Origin: Pseudacidovorax intermedius
GTDB taxonomy: Bacteria; Pseudomonadota; Gammaproteobacteria; Burkholderiales; Burkholderiaceae_C
DNA length: 64,000 nt
Direction: 5' to 3'
Assembly: GCF_003350475.1 (NCBI RefSeq)
Contig: NZ_QQAV01000002.1
Location: 248,001 to 312,000, forward strand
Below the pieces are notes generated by a model that searched no databases, had not been told where the DNA came from, and saw only the letters and a program-made list of their open reading frames with translations. Shown piece by piece: positions 7,755 to 17,146 of the stretch. A program made the position numbers and the translations under genes. Position 1 is the stretch's first letter; every line of letters starts with the position of its first letter.

Positions 7755-9310
7755 GCGGAAACAGGGGAAGAGGTGGGCGCGGCAGCCTCGGCGGCCGGCG
7801 TATTGCCGAAGGCGGCGGCCAGCAGCGACTGCTCGCTCCAGGCGCCGCGCTCGAAGACGGCGACCAGGCGGCCGGCATGCATCACGCCGATGCGGTCGCA
7901 CATGGCCATCAGTTCGCGCAGGTCGCTGGAGACCATGAGCATGGCGTGGCCGGCGGCGGCCATGCGGTCGAGCTCGGCATACAGGTCGGCACGGGCGCCG
8001 ACGTCCACGCCGCGCGTGGGCTCGTCCAGCAGCAGCACCTTGCATTCGCGGTGCAGCCAGCGGGCGAACACCACCTTCTGCTGGTTGCCGCCGCTCAGGG
8101 TCGAGACGGCCTGCTCCTCGCTGCGCGAGCGGATGCGCAGCGTCTGCACCAGCCGGCGGGCGATGCCGCGCTCGTGCGCAAAGCGCAGCCAGCCGCCGCG
8201 CGAGACGGCGCCCAGGTCGCTCAGCGTGGCATTGATGCGGATCGACTGCGGCATCAGCAGGCCCTGCGACTTGCGGTCCTCCGTCACCAGGCCGATGCCG
8301 GCGCGGATGGCCTGCATGGGTGAGCGCCAGCGCCCGCCGGGCGGCGAGGCGGCACCGGGCCAGTGCAGGTCGATGCGGCCACGGTCGGCGCGGTCGGCGC
8401 CGAAGAGCAGGCGGATGAGTTCGGTGCGGCCCGCGCCCACCAGGCCGGCGATGCCCATGACCTCGCCGGCATGCAGGTCGATGTCCACGTCCTGCACCAC
8501 CTGGCCGCGGCCCAGGCCGCGGGCGCTCAGCAGCCGTGCGCCGGATGTGCGGCGCGGGCGGCCTTCGTGCTCGTGCACGGCGCGGCCGACCATGCGCTCG
8601 ACCAGTTCGGACTCGCGCACGCCGGCCATGGGCCGCACGTCCACCAGCCGGCCGTCGCGCAGCACGGCCACGGTGTCGGCGATGCGCTGCAGCTCCTCCA
8701 GCCGGTGCGACACATAGACGATGGCCACACCGCGCGACTTGAGCCGTTCGATCTGCGCGAACAGGTGCGCCGTCTCGCGCGGCGTCAGCATGGCGGTGGG
8801 CTCGTCCAGGATCAGCACGCGGGTGTCGTCCTGCAGGTTGCGGGCGATCTCCACCATCTGCTGCTGACCGATGCCCAGGGCCGACACCGGCAGCGCGGGG
8901 TCGATGCCGTCCATGCCGATCTTGGCCAACTGGGCCCGCGCCGCCTCGTGCAGCGCGCCGCGGCGCAGCCAGCCCAGGCGCTGCGGCAGTCGGTCCAGCA
9001 GCAGGTTCTCGGCGACGGTGAGCGTGGGCACAAGGCCCAGCTCCTGCATCACCATGCGCACGCCCTGCGCCTCGGCATCGCGGCGCGAGGTCGGCGCGAA
9101 GGGCTGGCCGGCCAGTTGCATGCGCCCGCGCGTCGGCGAGACCAGGCCGCAGACGATCTTCGACAGCGTGCTCTTGCCAGCGCCGTTCTCGCCCGTCAGG
9201 GCCAGCACCTCGCCCGGCGCCAGCGTCAGGCTCACGCCGTCCAGCACCGTGGCGGCGTAGTCCTTGCCGATGTCGTCGAGCGAGAGCAGGGCAGTGCGCG
9301 GGGCGTGCAT
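7751..9310 (-). CDS. rbsA: Ribose ABC transporter ATP-binding protein (two ABC domains)
   Basis: 519 residues with two fused nucleotide-binding domains. The first has Walker A GENGAGKST near residue 40, Walker B LILDEPTAML, and a degenerate signature (ALGIGQQQMVEIA). The second has a degenerate Walker A (GLVGAGRTEL), signature LSGGNQQKVVFARWL and Walker B LLLDEPTRGVDVG. This asymmetry is normal for RbsA/MglA proteins. It powers ribose import with rbsC and rbsB. Start codon is 16 nt after the rbsB stop. Confidence 0.94.
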   Translation of the reverse strand: MHAPRTALLSLDDIGKDYAATVLDGVSLTLAPGEVLALTGENGAGKSTLSKIVCGLVSPTRGRMQLAGQPFAPTSRRDAEAQGVRMVMQELGLVPTLTVAENLLLDRLPQRLGWLRRGALHEAARAQLAKIGMDGIDPALPVSALGIGQQQMVEIARNLQDDTRVLILDEPTAMLTPRETAHLFAQIERLKSRGVAIVYVSHRLEELQRIADTVAVLRDGRLVDVRPMAGVRESELVERMVGRAVHEHEGRPRRTSGARLLSARGLGRGQVVQDVDIDLHAGEVMGIAGLVGAGRTELIRLLFGADRADRGRIDLHWPGAASPPGGRWRSPMQAIRAGIGLVTEDRKSQGLLMPQSIRINATLSDLGAVSRGGWLRFAHERGIARRLVQTLRIRSRSEEQAVSTLSGGNQQKVVFARWLHRECKVLLLDEPTRGVDVGARADLYAELDRMAAAGHAMLMVSSDLRELMAMCDRIGVMHAGRLVAVFERGAWSEQSLLAAAFGNTPAAEAAAPTSSPVSA

Positions 9311-9326
9311 GGCAGGGCGCGCAGGC

Positions 9327-10280
9327 TTACTTGCTGTCCTTCGTGACCAGGACCACGTCGGTCTTGATCTCGGCGGGCATCTGGGCCTGGGTCTTCTTCT
9401 CGGCCAGGGCCTTCAGGGCGGTCTCGATGCCGAACACGGCCTGCTTGGCGCCGAACTGGTCGGCGGTGGCCAGCACGCGGCCATCGGCCAGCATGGGTTT
9501 GATGGCGCCGATGTTGTCGTAGCCCACCACCTGCACCTGGCCGGTCTTGCCGGCGGCCTTGACGGCGGCCACTGCGCCCAGGGCCATGCTGTCGTTGCCG
9601 GCCAGCAGGGCCTTCAGGTCGGGGTGCTCGCGCAGCATGCCGGCGGCCACGGTGTTGCCCTTGTCGATTTCCCACTGGCCGGACTGCACGCCGACCACAT
9701 TGGCGCCGACGGCCTTCATGGCGTCCTGGTAGCCCAGGGTGCGCTGCTGCGCATTGAAGGTGGTGGAGACGCCTTCGATGATGCCGACCTTGTCGCCCGA
9801 CTTCAGTTGCTTGCCCAGGTAGTCGCCGACCAGCTTGGCGCCGGCGCGGTTGTCGGGGCCGACGAAGGTCACCTGGATGTTCTTTTCCTTGAGCGCGGCG
9901 GCGTCCAGGCGGTTGTCGATGTTGACCACCAGGATGCCCTTGTCCACGGCCGCCTTGATGGCCGGCACCAGCGCCTTCGAATCGGCCGGTGCGATCACCA
10001 GCGCATTGACCTTCTGGGCCACCATCTGCTCGACCATCTTGATCTGGGCGGCGGTGTCGGTCTCGTTCTTGATGCCGTTGGCCACCAGCGTGTACTGGCC
10101 GGCGTTGGCCTTCTGGTGGGCCTTGGCGCCGTCTTCCATGGTGGCGAAGAACTCGTTGGCCAGCGACTTCATCACCAGCGCCACCTTGGGCTTGTCCTGG
10201 GCATGGGCGGGCGCGAGGGCGAAGGCGCCCAGAACGGCGAGGGCGGCGGCGGCCTGGGCCGTGCGGCGGGTGAAGGTCAT
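9327..10280 (-). CDS. rbsB: Ribose ABC transporter periplasmic binding protein
   Basis: 317 residues. A signal peptide ends in APAHA before QDKPKVALVMKSLANEFF, the first strand of a type I sugar-binding fold. NIDNRLD and VVGYDNIGAIKPML match the sugar-binding strands of RbsB. It delivers ribose to rbsAC. Start fixed by GGAG 8 nt before the ATG; the frame is open farther upstream only through the operator region. First gene of the rbsBACRKD operon, so its promoter drives the whole set. Confidence 0.93.
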   Translation of the reverse strand: MTFTRRTAQAAAALAVLGAFALAPAHAQDKPKVALVMKSLANEFFATMEDGAKAHQKANAGQYTLVANGIKNETDTAAQIKMVEQMVAQKVNALVIAPADSKALVPAIKAAVDKGILVVNIDNRLDAAALKEKNIQVTFVGPDNRAGAKLVGDYLGKQLKSGDKVGIIEGVSTTFNAQQRTLGYQDAMKAVGANVVGVQSGQWEIDKGNTVAAGMLREHPDLKALLAGNDSMALGAVAAVKAAGKTGQVQVVGYDNIGAIKPMLADGRVLATADQFGAKQAVFGIETALKALAEKKTQAQMPAEIKTDVVLVTKDSK

Positions 10281-10362
10281 GGCGAGTCTCCGGAGGTGGA
10301 TGGATGGTTCGGGGCGGCATCGGGGCCTGCCCAGCGCGAAGCGGGGCGGATGATAGTGGGGT

Positions 10363-10388
10363 CGCAAACGTTTGCGCAAACGTTTGCG
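10363..10388. promoter_or_regulatory. Two tandem LacI-type operators upstream of rbsB
   Basis: Two perfect copies of CGCAAACGTTTGCG at 10363-10376 and 10375-10388, sharing 2 nt, with centres 12 bp apart. A possible third half-site CGTTTGA lies at 10393-10399. A minus-strand -10-like TATCAT (10355-10350) lies just inside, so bound repressor would cover the promoter. CAAACGTTTG is the usual core bound by ribose/fructose-type LacI regulators, and rbsR is in the operon. Confidence 0.8.
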
Positions 10389-10476
10389 GCATCGTTTGAC
10401 CTAGGTTTTTCCCTGAGCGCACGCCCCCCCGCAGGGCCATGCAAGCGAGTTTCCGGGGCCTGCAGGGGTGCCCGCC

Positions 10477-10482
10477 TAAAAT
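10477..10482 (+). promoter_or_regulatory. Probable ychF promoter -10 box
   Basis: TAAAAT 25 nt before the ychF ATG, followed by AGAGGA as ribosome-binding site. No clear -35 box at the right distance, so this is tentative. Confidence 0.4.
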
Positions 10483-10507
10483 CCCGCGGCTAATCCAGAG
10501 GACCCCC

Positions 10508-11602
10508 ATGAGCTTGAAATGCGGCATCGTCGGCCTGCCCAACGTCGGTAAATCCACCCTGTTCAACGCGCTGACCAAGGCCGGCATCGCCGCCGAGAAC
10601 TATCCCTTCTGCACCATCGAGCCCAATGTGGGCGTGGTCGAGGTGCCCGATCCGCGCCTGACACAGCTGGCGCAGATCGTCCAGCCCGAACGCATCCTGC
10701 CGGCCATCGTCGAGTTCGTGGACATCGCCGGCCTGGTGGCGGGCGCCAGCCAGGGCGAAGGCCTGGGCAACCAGTTCCTGGCCCACATCCGCGAGACCGA
10801 CGCCATCGTCAACGTGGTGCGCTGCTTCGAGGACGAGAACGTCATCCACGTGGCGGGCAAGGTCGACCCCATCGCCGACATCGAGGTCATCCAGACCGAG
10901 CTGTGCCTGGCCGATCTGGGCACGGTGGACAAGGCCCTGCAGCGCTACACCAAGGCGGCCAAGAGCGGCAACGACAAGGAAGCCATCGCCATGGTCAAGC
11001 TGCTGGGCCCGGTGCAGGCGGCGCTCAACGAAGGCAAGCCGGCCCGCGCGCTGGGCCTGTCGGCGGACGACCAGCTGCTGCTCAAGCCCCTATGCCTGAT
11101 CACCGCCAAGCCGGCCATGTTCGTCGGCAACGTGAGCGAGGACGGCTTCGAGAACAACCCGTTGCTGGACCGCCTGAAGGACTACGCCGCCAGCCAGAAC
11201 GCGCCCGTGGTGGCCATCTGCGCCAAGATGGAAGCGGATATGGCCGACATGGACGACGAGGACAAGAAGATGTTCCTCGAAGAGATCGGCCAGGAAGAGC
11301 CGGGTCTTAACCGCCTGATCCGCGCCGCCTTCAAGCTGCTGGGCCTGCAGACCTACTTCACCGCCGGTGTGAAGGAAGTGCGGGCCTGGACCATCCGCAT
11401 CGGCGACACGGCCCCCCAGGCGGCCGGCGTGATCCACGGCGACTTCGAGCGCGGCTTCATCCGCGCCCAGACCATCGGCTTCGACGACTACATCGCCTTC
11501 AAGGGCGAGCAGGGCGCCAAGGACGCGGGAAAGATGCGCAGCGAAGGCAAGGAATACGTCGTCAAGGATGGCGACGTGATGAACTTCCTGTTCAACGTCT
11601 GA
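10508..11602 (+). CDS. ychF: Redox-regulated ATPase/GTPase YchF (OBG family)
   Basis: 364 residues, the usual YchF length. G1 is [14 protein letters not shown] (residues 9-22). The G3 region [19 protein letters not shown] is diagnostic for the YchF/Obg group. The usual G4 NKxD is replaced by AKMEAD, the substitution that makes YchF prefer ATP. A C-terminal TGS domain ends [13 protein letters not shown]. YchF binds ribosomes and affects translation and oxidative stress responses. Start chosen at the ATG with AGAGGA upstream. Confidence 0.95.
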   Translation: MSLKCGIVGLPNVGKSTLFNALTKAGIAAENYPFCTIEPNVGVVEVPDPRLTQLAQIVQPERILPAIVEFVDIAGLVAGASQGEGLGNQFLAHIRETDAIVNVVRCFEDENVIHVAGKVDPIADIEVIQTELCLADLGTVDKALQRYTKAAKSGNDKEAIAMVKLLGPVQAALNEGKPARALGLSADDQLLLKPLCLITAKPAMFVGNVSEDGFENNPLLDRLKDYAASQNAPVVAICAKMEADMADMDDEDKKMFLEEIGQEEPGLNRLIRAAFKLLGLQTYFTAGVKEVRAWTIRIGDTAPQAAGVIHGDFERGFIRAQTIGFDDYIAFKGEQGAKDAGKMRSEGKEYVVKDGDVMNFLFNV

Positions 11603-11635
11603 GCGGTCGCGGCCGCTGCCGCATCCTCGAACGGC

Positions 11636-11670
11636 AAAGGGGCCTGCACCGGCGACGGCGCAGGCCCTTT
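11636..11670. terminator. Bidirectional terminator between ychF and the YqaA-type gene
   Basis: The arms AAAGGGGCCTGC and GCAGGCCCTTT pair with one bulged G. They are flanked by A and T runs, so they can serve both convergent genes. Confidence 0.65.
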
Positions 11671-11681
11671 CGCTTGGCGGG

Positions 11682-12167
11682 TCAGTGGTTCGGCCAGATG
11701 TACAGCAGCGCCACCGTCATGCACAGGTAGCGCGCGAACTTGCCGATGGACATGTAGACCACGCAGGGCCAGAAGGGCATGCGCAGCCAGCCGGCCACTG
11801 CGCACAGCGGATCGCCCACGAGCGGCAGCCAGCTCAGCAGGCAGGCCTTGGGGCCCAGACGCTCCAGCCAGGCGATGGCCCGCAGGTGGTGACTGGAATG
11901 GCTGTACTTGTCGGCCACCTTGTGGGCGCCGTAGCCCATCCACCAGGTGAGCGCCCCGCCCAGGGTGTTGCCGGCGGTGGCGACCAGCACGGCGGGCCAG
12001 AACAGTTCGGGATTGAGCTTGAGCAGGCCGAAGAGCGCCGGCTCCGAGCCCAGGGGCAGCAGCGTCGCCGAGACGAAGGCGACGACGAACAGCGTCGACA
12101 GCCCGAATTGGGGCAGCGCCAGCGCCGCCAGCACGGCGGCCATCGCGGACTCGAACCAGGCTTCCAT
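11682..12167 (-). CDS. YqaA-family DedA-like membrane protein
   Basis: 161 residues with several hydrophobic segments. FGLSTLFVVAFVSATLLPLGSEP and AGNTLGGALTWWMGYGAH are typical of YqaA, a short branch of the SNARE-associated/DedA superfamily. WLPLVGDPLCAVAGWLRM is the conserved re-entrant-like region with the essential Pro-Leu-x-Gly-Asp. DedA relatives move or flip lipids; the role of YqaA is not settled. Start set at MEAWFES because the upstream in-frame residues look non-coding. Convergent with ychF. Confidence 0.82.
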   Translation of the reverse strand: MEAWFESAMAAVLAALALPQFGLSTLFVVAFVSATLLPLGSEPALFGLLKLNPELFWPAVLVATAGNTLGGALTWWMGYGAHKVADKYSHSSHHLRAIAWLERLGPKACLLSWLPLVGDPLCAVAGWLRMPFWPCVVYMSIGKFARYLCMTVALLYIWPNH

Positions 12168-12371
12168 GGGGGCGGGAGTATAGGAATGACCCCCGGGGCC
12201 CACGTCGGCGCGCAGGCCGTGCGCATGCCCGCTCGCGTGCCGCGCGCGACGCCGCCTTGAGGTGTCCTGCGACGGCGACAGCGTTTCAGCCGCTGAAATC
12301 GCGGGTGGCTAGAATCCGTGCCTCATTTTTCAGCAGCGCCCGCGGCGCTGCGCGCTTTTCCTCCCCACCTC

Positions 12372-13433
12372 ATGCAGATCGGCCACATCACGCTGGAGAA
12401 CCGCCTGTTCGTCGCCCCCATGGCGGGTGTGACGGACCGGCCGTTCCGCATGCTGTGCCGCTCGCTCGGCGCGGGCTATGCGGTGAGCGAGATGGTCACC
12501 TCGCGCAAGGATCTGTGGAGCTCGCTCAAGACCTCGCGCCGGGCCAACCATGACGGCGAGCCCGGGCCCATCGCCGTGCAGATCGCCGGCACCGACGCGG
12601 CCATGATGGCCGAGGCGGCCCAGTACAACATCGACCGCGGCGCCCAGATCATCGACATCAACATGGGCTGCCCGGCCAAGAAGGTCTGCAACAAGTGGGC
12701 GGGCTCGGCGCTGATGCGCGACGAGCCGCTGGCCCTCGCCATCGCCGAGGCGGTGGTGGCCGCCGCCGCGCCGCATGGCGTGCCCGTGACGCTCAAGATG
12801 CGCACCGGCTGGAGCACCGAGCACCGCAACGCCGTGGCGCTGGCACGCCGCTTCGAGGCCGCCGGCATCCGCATGCTGACGGTGCACGGCCGCACGCGCG
12901 AACAAGGCTACAAGGGCTTCGCCGAGTACGACACCATCGCGGCCGTCAAGGCATCGGTGGGCATCCCGGTGGTCGCCAACGGCGACATCGACTCGCCGCA
13001 GAAGGCGCGCGACGTGTTGGCCGCCACCGGCGCCGACGCCTTGATGATCGGCCGCGCGGCCCAGGGCCGGCCGTGGATCTTTCGCGAGGTGGGCCACTTC
13101 CTGGCCACCGGCGAGACCATGGCGCCACCGCTGGTCGCCGAGGTGCGCCGGCTGCTGCTCGCGCACCTGCACGAGCACTACGCGCTCTACGGCGAGGTGA
13201 CCGGCGTGCGCACCGCGCGCAAGCACATCGGCTGGTACGTGCGCGCCCTGCCGGACGGCGAGGACTTCCGCCAGCGCATGAACCGGCTGGAGGACTCCGC
13301 CACGCAGTGGCAGGCCGTGGCCGACTATTTCGAGGCCCTGGGCGAGCGGATGGACCGCATGCCCGAAGCCGCGGCCGGGCCGGGTGCCCTGCAGGAAGAA
13401 GACGAAGAAGACAGCGGCTGCCTCACCTGCTGA
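12372..13433 (+). CDS. dusB: tRNA-dihydrouridine synthase B
   Basis: 353 residues. FMN-binding TIM barrel starting MQIGHITLENRLFVAPMAGVTD. NMGCPAKKVCNKWAGSALM contains the catalytic Cys of the CNKxxGSAL motif. LTVHGRTREQGYKG and VVANGDIDSPQKA are further Dus signatures, and GRAAQGRPWIF closes the FMN phosphate site. It reduces uridines in tRNA. Start chosen at MQIGH; an upstream ATG at 12318 would add 18 unrelated residues. A -10-like TAGAAT lies at 12310 and a 15-nt inverted repeat (TTTCAGC-C-GCTGAAA) at 12284-12298. It is followed by fis, as in many proteobacteria. Confidence 0.93.
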   Translation: MQIGHITLENRLFVAPMAGVTDRPFRMLCRSLGAGYAVSEMVTSRKDLWSSLKTSRRANHDGEPGPIAVQIAGTDAAMMAEAAQYNIDRGAQIIDINMGCPAKKVCNKWAGSALMRDEPLALAIAEAVVAAAAPHGVPVTLKMRTGWSTEHRNAVALARRFEAAGIRMLTVHGRTREQGYKGFAEYDTIAAVKASVGIPVVANGDIDSPQKARDVLAATGADALMIGRAAQGRPWIFREVGHFLATGETMAPPLVAEVRRLLLAHLHEHYALYGEVTGVRTARKHIGWYVRALPDGEDFRQRMNRLEDSATQWQAVADYFEALGERMDRMPEAAAGPGALQEEDEEDSGCLTC

Positions 13434-13503
13434 ACACAGGCGGTGGTTGCGCGGCGCGCGGGGGATCGGGCGCCGTCACAAGAAACATCGAACGAACGAC
13501 GAC

Positions 13504-13740
13504 ATGAGCAAACACACGATCGAGGAGTGCGTGAAATCCAGCCTCGAAGACTACTTCCGCGACCTGCGCGGCACCGAGCCCGACGGCCTGCACGACATGC
13601 TGGTGCGTGCCGTCGAGAAGCCGCTGCTGGAGGTGGTGATGGAACGCGCCGAGGGCAACCAGTCGCGCGCCGCCCAGTGGCTGGGCCTGAACCGCAACAC
13701 CCTGCGCAAGAAGCTGCTCGAGCACAAGCTCGCCAAGTGA
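13504..13740 (+). CDS. fis: Fis-family DNA-binding protein
   Basis: 78 residues. The C-terminal helix-turn-helix [22 protein letters not shown] is the classical Fis domain. The N-terminus ([20 protein letters not shown]) resembles other betaproteobacterial Fis proteins, which are shorter than the 98-residue E. coli one. It bends DNA and is a nucleoid/growth-phase regulator. Encoded 70 nt after dusB and 40 nt before purH. Start at the ATG beginning MSKHT; longer frames upstream overlap dusB. Confidence 0.92.
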   Translation: MSKHTIEECVKSSLEDYFRDLRGTEPDGLHDMLVRAVEKPLLEVVMERAEGNQSRAAQWLGLNRNTLRKKLLEHKLAK

Positions 13741-13780
13741 CCCGAATTCCAACGAAGCCCCAGACCCGACTGGCATCCCC

Positions 13781-15388
13781 ATGGCACTGACCGCACTCAT
13801 TTCCGTTTCCGACAAGACCGGCGTCCTCGACCTCGCCCAGGGGCTGCACGCGCTGGGCGTCCAACTGCTGTCCACCGGCGGCACCGCCAAGCTGCTGGCC
13901 GAGGCCGGCCTGCCCGTGACCGAGGTGGCCGACCACACCGGTTTTCCGGAAATGCTCGACGGCCGCGTGAAGACGCTGCATCCGAAGATCCACGGCGGCC
14001 TGCTGGCCCGCCGCGACCTTCCGGCCCACATGGCCGCGCTGGCCGAACACGGCATCGCCACCATCGACCTGCTGGTCGTCAACCTCTACCCCTTCGAGGC
14101 CACCGTGGCCAAGGCCGGTTGCACGCTGGAAGACGCCATCGAGAACATCGACATCGGCGGCCCGGCCATGGTGCGCAGCGCCGCCAAGAACTGGAAGGAC
14201 GTCGCCGTGCTGACCGACGCGAGCCAGTACGGCGTGGCGCTGGAAGAACTCAAGGCCCACGGCCGCATCAGCGACAAGACCAAGTTCGGCTTTTCCGTCG
14301 CCGCCTTCAACCGCATCAGCAACTACGACGCCGCCATCAGCGACTGGCTGTCGTCCGTCGACTTCGAGGCCAGCGCCGGCCAGCCGGTGCCGCAGCGCAG
14401 CGCCTTCCCGGCGCAGAGCAACGGCCGCTTCGTCAAGGTGCAGGACCTGCGCTACGGCGAGAACCCGCACCAGTCGGCCGCCTTCTACCGCGACCTGTAT
14501 CCGGCGCCCGGCTCGCTGGTCACCGCGAAGCAACTGCAGGGCAAGGAACTCAGCTACAACAACATCGCCGATGCCGATGCCGCCTGGGAGTGCGTCAAGA
14601 GCTTCGACGTGCCGGCCTGCGTGATCGTTAAGCATGCCAACCCCTGTGGCGTGGCCATCGGCGCGGACGCGGGCGAGGCCTATGGCAAGGCCTTCAAGAC
14701 CGACCCCACCTCGGCCTTCGGCGGCATCATCGCCTTCAACACGCCGGTGGACGCCGGCACCGCGCAGGCCGTCGGCAAGCAGTTCGTCGAAGTGCTGATG
14801 GCGCCCGCCTTCAGCGCCGATGCACTGGAGCTGCTCAAGACCAAGCCCAATGTGCGCGTGCTGCAGATCTCGCTGGACGGTGTGAAGCGCGACGGCGCCA
14901 GCGCCTGGGCGCGTGGCCTCAATGCGCAGGACGTCAAGCGCGTGGGCTCGGGCCTGCTGATCCAGACCGCCGACAACCATGAGCTGCAACTCGCCGACCT
15001 CAAGGTCGTGACGAAGAAGCAGCCCACCGAGGCCGAACTGCAGGACCTGCTCTTCGCCTGGAAGGTGGCCAAGTTCGTCAAGAGCAATGCCATCGTCTTC
15101 TGCCAGGGCGGCATGACGCTGGGCGTCGGCGCCGGCCAGATGAGCCGCCTCGACTCCGCGCGCATCGCCAGCATCAAGGCCGAGCATGCCGGCCTGTCGC
15201 TGGCCGGCTCGGCGGTCGCCAGCGATGCCTTCTTCCCCTTCCGCGACGGCCTGGACGTGGTGATCGACCACGGCGCCACCTGCGTGATCCAGCCGGGTGG
15301 CTCGATGCGCGACAAGGAAGTGATCGACGCCGCCGACGAGCGTGGCGTGGCCATGGTGTTCAGCGGCGTGCGCCACTTCCGCCACTGA
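13781..15388 (+). CDS. purH: Bifunctional AICAR formyltransferase/IMP cyclohydrolase
   Basis: 535 residues, normal length. The N-terminal MGS-like cyclohydrolase domain includes [27 protein letters not shown] and [15 protein letters not shown]. The C-terminal AICAR transformylase domain includes the catalytic [14 protein letters not shown] and [11 protein letters not shown]. It performs the last two steps of de novo IMP synthesis. Its stop overlaps the ATG of the following cytochrome c gene as TGATG. Confidence 0.96.
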   Translation: MALTALISVSDKTGVLDLAQGLHALGVQLLSTGGTAKLLAEAGLPVTEVADHTGFPEMLDGRVKTLHPKIHGGLLARRDLPAHMAALAEHGIATIDLLVVNLYPFEATVAKAGCTLEDAIENIDIGGPAMVRSAAKNWKDVAVLTDASQYGVALEELKAHGRISDKTKFGFSVAAFNRISNYDAAISDWLSSVDFEASAGQPVPQRSAFPAQSNGRFVKVQDLRYGENPHQSAAFYRDLYPAPGSLVTAKQLQGKELSYNNIADADAAWECVKSFDVPACVIVKHANPCGVAIGADAGEAYGKAFKTDPTSAFGGIIAFNTPVDAGTAQAVGKQFVEVLMAPAFSADALELLKTKPNVRVLQISLDGVKRDGASAWARGLNAQDVKRVGSGLLIQTADNHELQLADLKVVTKKQPTEAELQDLLFAWKVAKFVKSNAIVFCQGGMTLGVGAGQMSRLDSARIASIKAEHAGLSLAGSAVASDAFFPFRDGLDVVIDHGATCVIQPGGSMRDKEVIDAADERGVAMVFSGVRHFRH

Positions 15389-15831
15389 TGGGGACGACGG
15401 GCCGCCCGGGTTCGACGGAAGACGAGGCGCCGCCCCGGCGCCCGCGCTGGCTGCTGTTGCTGCTGGCGTTGTTCGTCGCGATGTCCGCGGTCGGCATGCT
15501 GGCCACCGGCTGGTTCATCCTGCGCGGCTACGTGTTCAAGCCGCCCACGGCGGCCACGGGCTCGATGGCGGCTGGCTACACGCTGGTCCAGGCCAGCGAC
15601 TGCATGCGCTGCCACCTGGCTGAGCGAAAGGCGGTGGGCCCGGGCTGGCAGGCCATCGCGGCCCGCCATGCCGACAACCCCGAGGCCGTGACGCTGCTCG
15701 CGCGCAAGATCCGCGAAGGCAGCGTCGGCGACTGGGGGCGGGTGATCATGCCGCGCCATCCGCAGATTGGCGAAGCGGATGCGCGCCTGATGGCGCAGTG
15801 GGTGCTGGCGCAGCGGCCGGCCAGTCGCTGA
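15388..15831 (+). CDS. Membrane-anchored mono-heme cytochrome c
   Basis: 147 residues. A Pro/Arg-rich cytoplasmic start precedes one transmembrane segment (about residues 21-46), an uncleaved anchor. The heme-binding motif is CMRCH (Cys72, Cys75, His76), and Met121 in GRVIMPRHPQ is the likely axial ligand. The layout is that of a small c551/c552-type electron carrier facing the periplasm. Redox partners are not evident from neighbours. The start overlaps the purH stop (TGATG), so it is probably co-translated, although no functional link to purine synthesis is known. Confidence 0.85.
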   Translation: MGTTGRPGSTEDEAPPRRPRWLLLLLALFVAMSAVGMLATGWFILRGYVFKPPTAATGSMAAGYTLVQASDCMRCHLAERKAVGPGWQAIAARHADNPEAVTLLARKIREGSVGDWGRVIMPRHPQIGEADARLMAQWVLAQRPASR

Positions 15832-15855
15832 CGCGGCGTTGCCGGCTGCCGGCGC

Positions 15856-17142
15856 TCAGCCCAGCGTCTTGAACACCTCACGCGCCGCCTCGATGGTGGC
15901 GGAGATGTCCTCGGCCGCATGGGCGGCGCTCACGAATCCGGCCTCGTACAGCGCCGGTGCGATGTACACGCCGCGGTCGAGCAGGCCGTGGAACAGGGCG
16001 TTGAACTTCGCGCCGTCGCTGGTCATCACCTTGCCGTAGTTCTGGGGCAGCTCGGGCAGCAGGAAGAAGCCGAACATGCCGCCTTCGCAGTCGGCACTGA
16101 AGTGCACGCCGGCATCGGCTGCCGCATGGCGCAGGCCTTCGGCCAGGGCGCGGGTCTTGGCCGACAGCGTCTCGTAGAAGCCGGGGCGGGCAACCTCCTT
16201 GAGCGTGGCCAGGCCGCAGGCGGTGGCCACCGGATTGCCCGACAGCGTGCCGGCTTGGTAGACCGGGCCCAGCGGCGCCAGCTGTTCCATGATGGCGCGC
16301 GGCCCGCCAAAGGCCGCCAGCGGCATGCCGCCGCCGATCACCTTGCCCAGCACCGTGAGGTCGGGCGTGATGCCTAGCACGCCCTGCGCGCCGTGCAGGC
16401 CGACGCGAAAGCCCGTCATCACCTCGTCGAACACCAGCAGCGCGCCATGCTGGGTGCACAGCTCGCGGCAGCGGCGGGCGAACTCGGGCGTGGCCCGCAC
16501 GAAGTTCATGTTGCCGGCGATGGCCTCGATCATCACGCAGGCGATGTCGTGGCCGTGCAGCGCGAAGGCCTCTTCGAGCTGGGCGATGTTGTTGTATTCG
16601 AGCACCAGCGTGTGCTGCACCACCTCGGCCGGCACGCCGGCGGAGGTGGGGTTGCCGAAAGTGGCCAGGCCCGAGCCGGCCTTGACCAGCAGCGCGTCGG
16701 CATGGCCGTGGTAGCAGCCCTCGAACTTGACGATGTGGCGCCGGCCGGTGGCGCCGCGCGCCAGGCGCAGGGCACTCATGGCGGCCTCGGTGCCGGAGCT
16801 CACCAGCCGCACCATCTCCATCGACGGCATCAGCGCCAGGATGGCCTCGGCCAGCTCGATCTCGCGCTCGGTCGGCGCGCCGAAGGAAAAGCCCTCGGCC
16901 ACCGCGCGCTGCACGGCCTCGACCACGGCCGGATGGCCATGGCCCAGGATCATGGGGCCCCAGGAGCCGATGTAGTCGATGTAGCGCTGGCCGGCAGCGT
17001 CCCACATGTAGGGGCCCTGGGCGCGGGCGATGAAGCGGGGCGTGCCGCCGACGGCACGGAAGGCGCGCACGGGCGAATTGACCCCGCCGGGAATCACGGC
17101 GCGGGCACGGTCGAAGAGCTGGAGGTTGGTGTCGGTGGTCAT
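15856..17142 (-). CDS. hemL: Glutamate-1-semialdehyde 2,1-aminomutase
   Basis: 428 residues from [28 protein letters not shown]. It is a PLP enzyme of aminotransferase class [18 protein letters not shown] contains the Schiff-base lysine and [10 protein letters not shown] the PLP-ring Asp. It converts glutamate-1-semialdehyde to 5-aminolevulinate for heme. An in-frame ATG seven codons upstream (17163) would overlap the preceding gene's end; the chosen ATG leaves a 4-nt gap. Probably co-transcribed with the ThiD-like gene. Confidence 0.94.
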   Translation of the reverse strand: MTTDTNLQLFDRARAVIPGGVNSPVRAFRAVGGTPRFIARAQGPYMWDAAGQRYIDYIGSWGPMILGHGHPAVVEAVQRAVAEGFSFGAPTEREIELAEAILALMPSMEMVRLVSSGTEAAMSALRLARGATGRRHIVKFEGCYHGHADALLVKAGSGLATFGNPTSAGVPAEVVQHTLVLEYNNIAQLEEAFALHGHDIACVMIEAIAGNMNFVRATPEFARRCRELCTQHGALLVFDEVMTGFRVGLHGAQGVLGITPDLTVLGKVIGGGMPLAAFGGPRAIMEQLAPLGPVYQAGTLSGNPVATACGLATLKEVARPGFYETLSAKTRALAEGLRHAAADAGVHFSADCEGGMFGFFLLPELPQNYGKVMTSDGAKFNALFHGLLDRGVYIAPALYEAGFVSAAHAAEDISATIEAAREVFKTLG

Positions 17143-17146
17143 GTGT

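Noticed and set aside
5712-8717. 1001-codon plus-strand open frame
   Set aside because: Antisense to rbsR, rbsC and rbsA; His/Gln/Ala-rich composition typical of GC-rich shadow frames.
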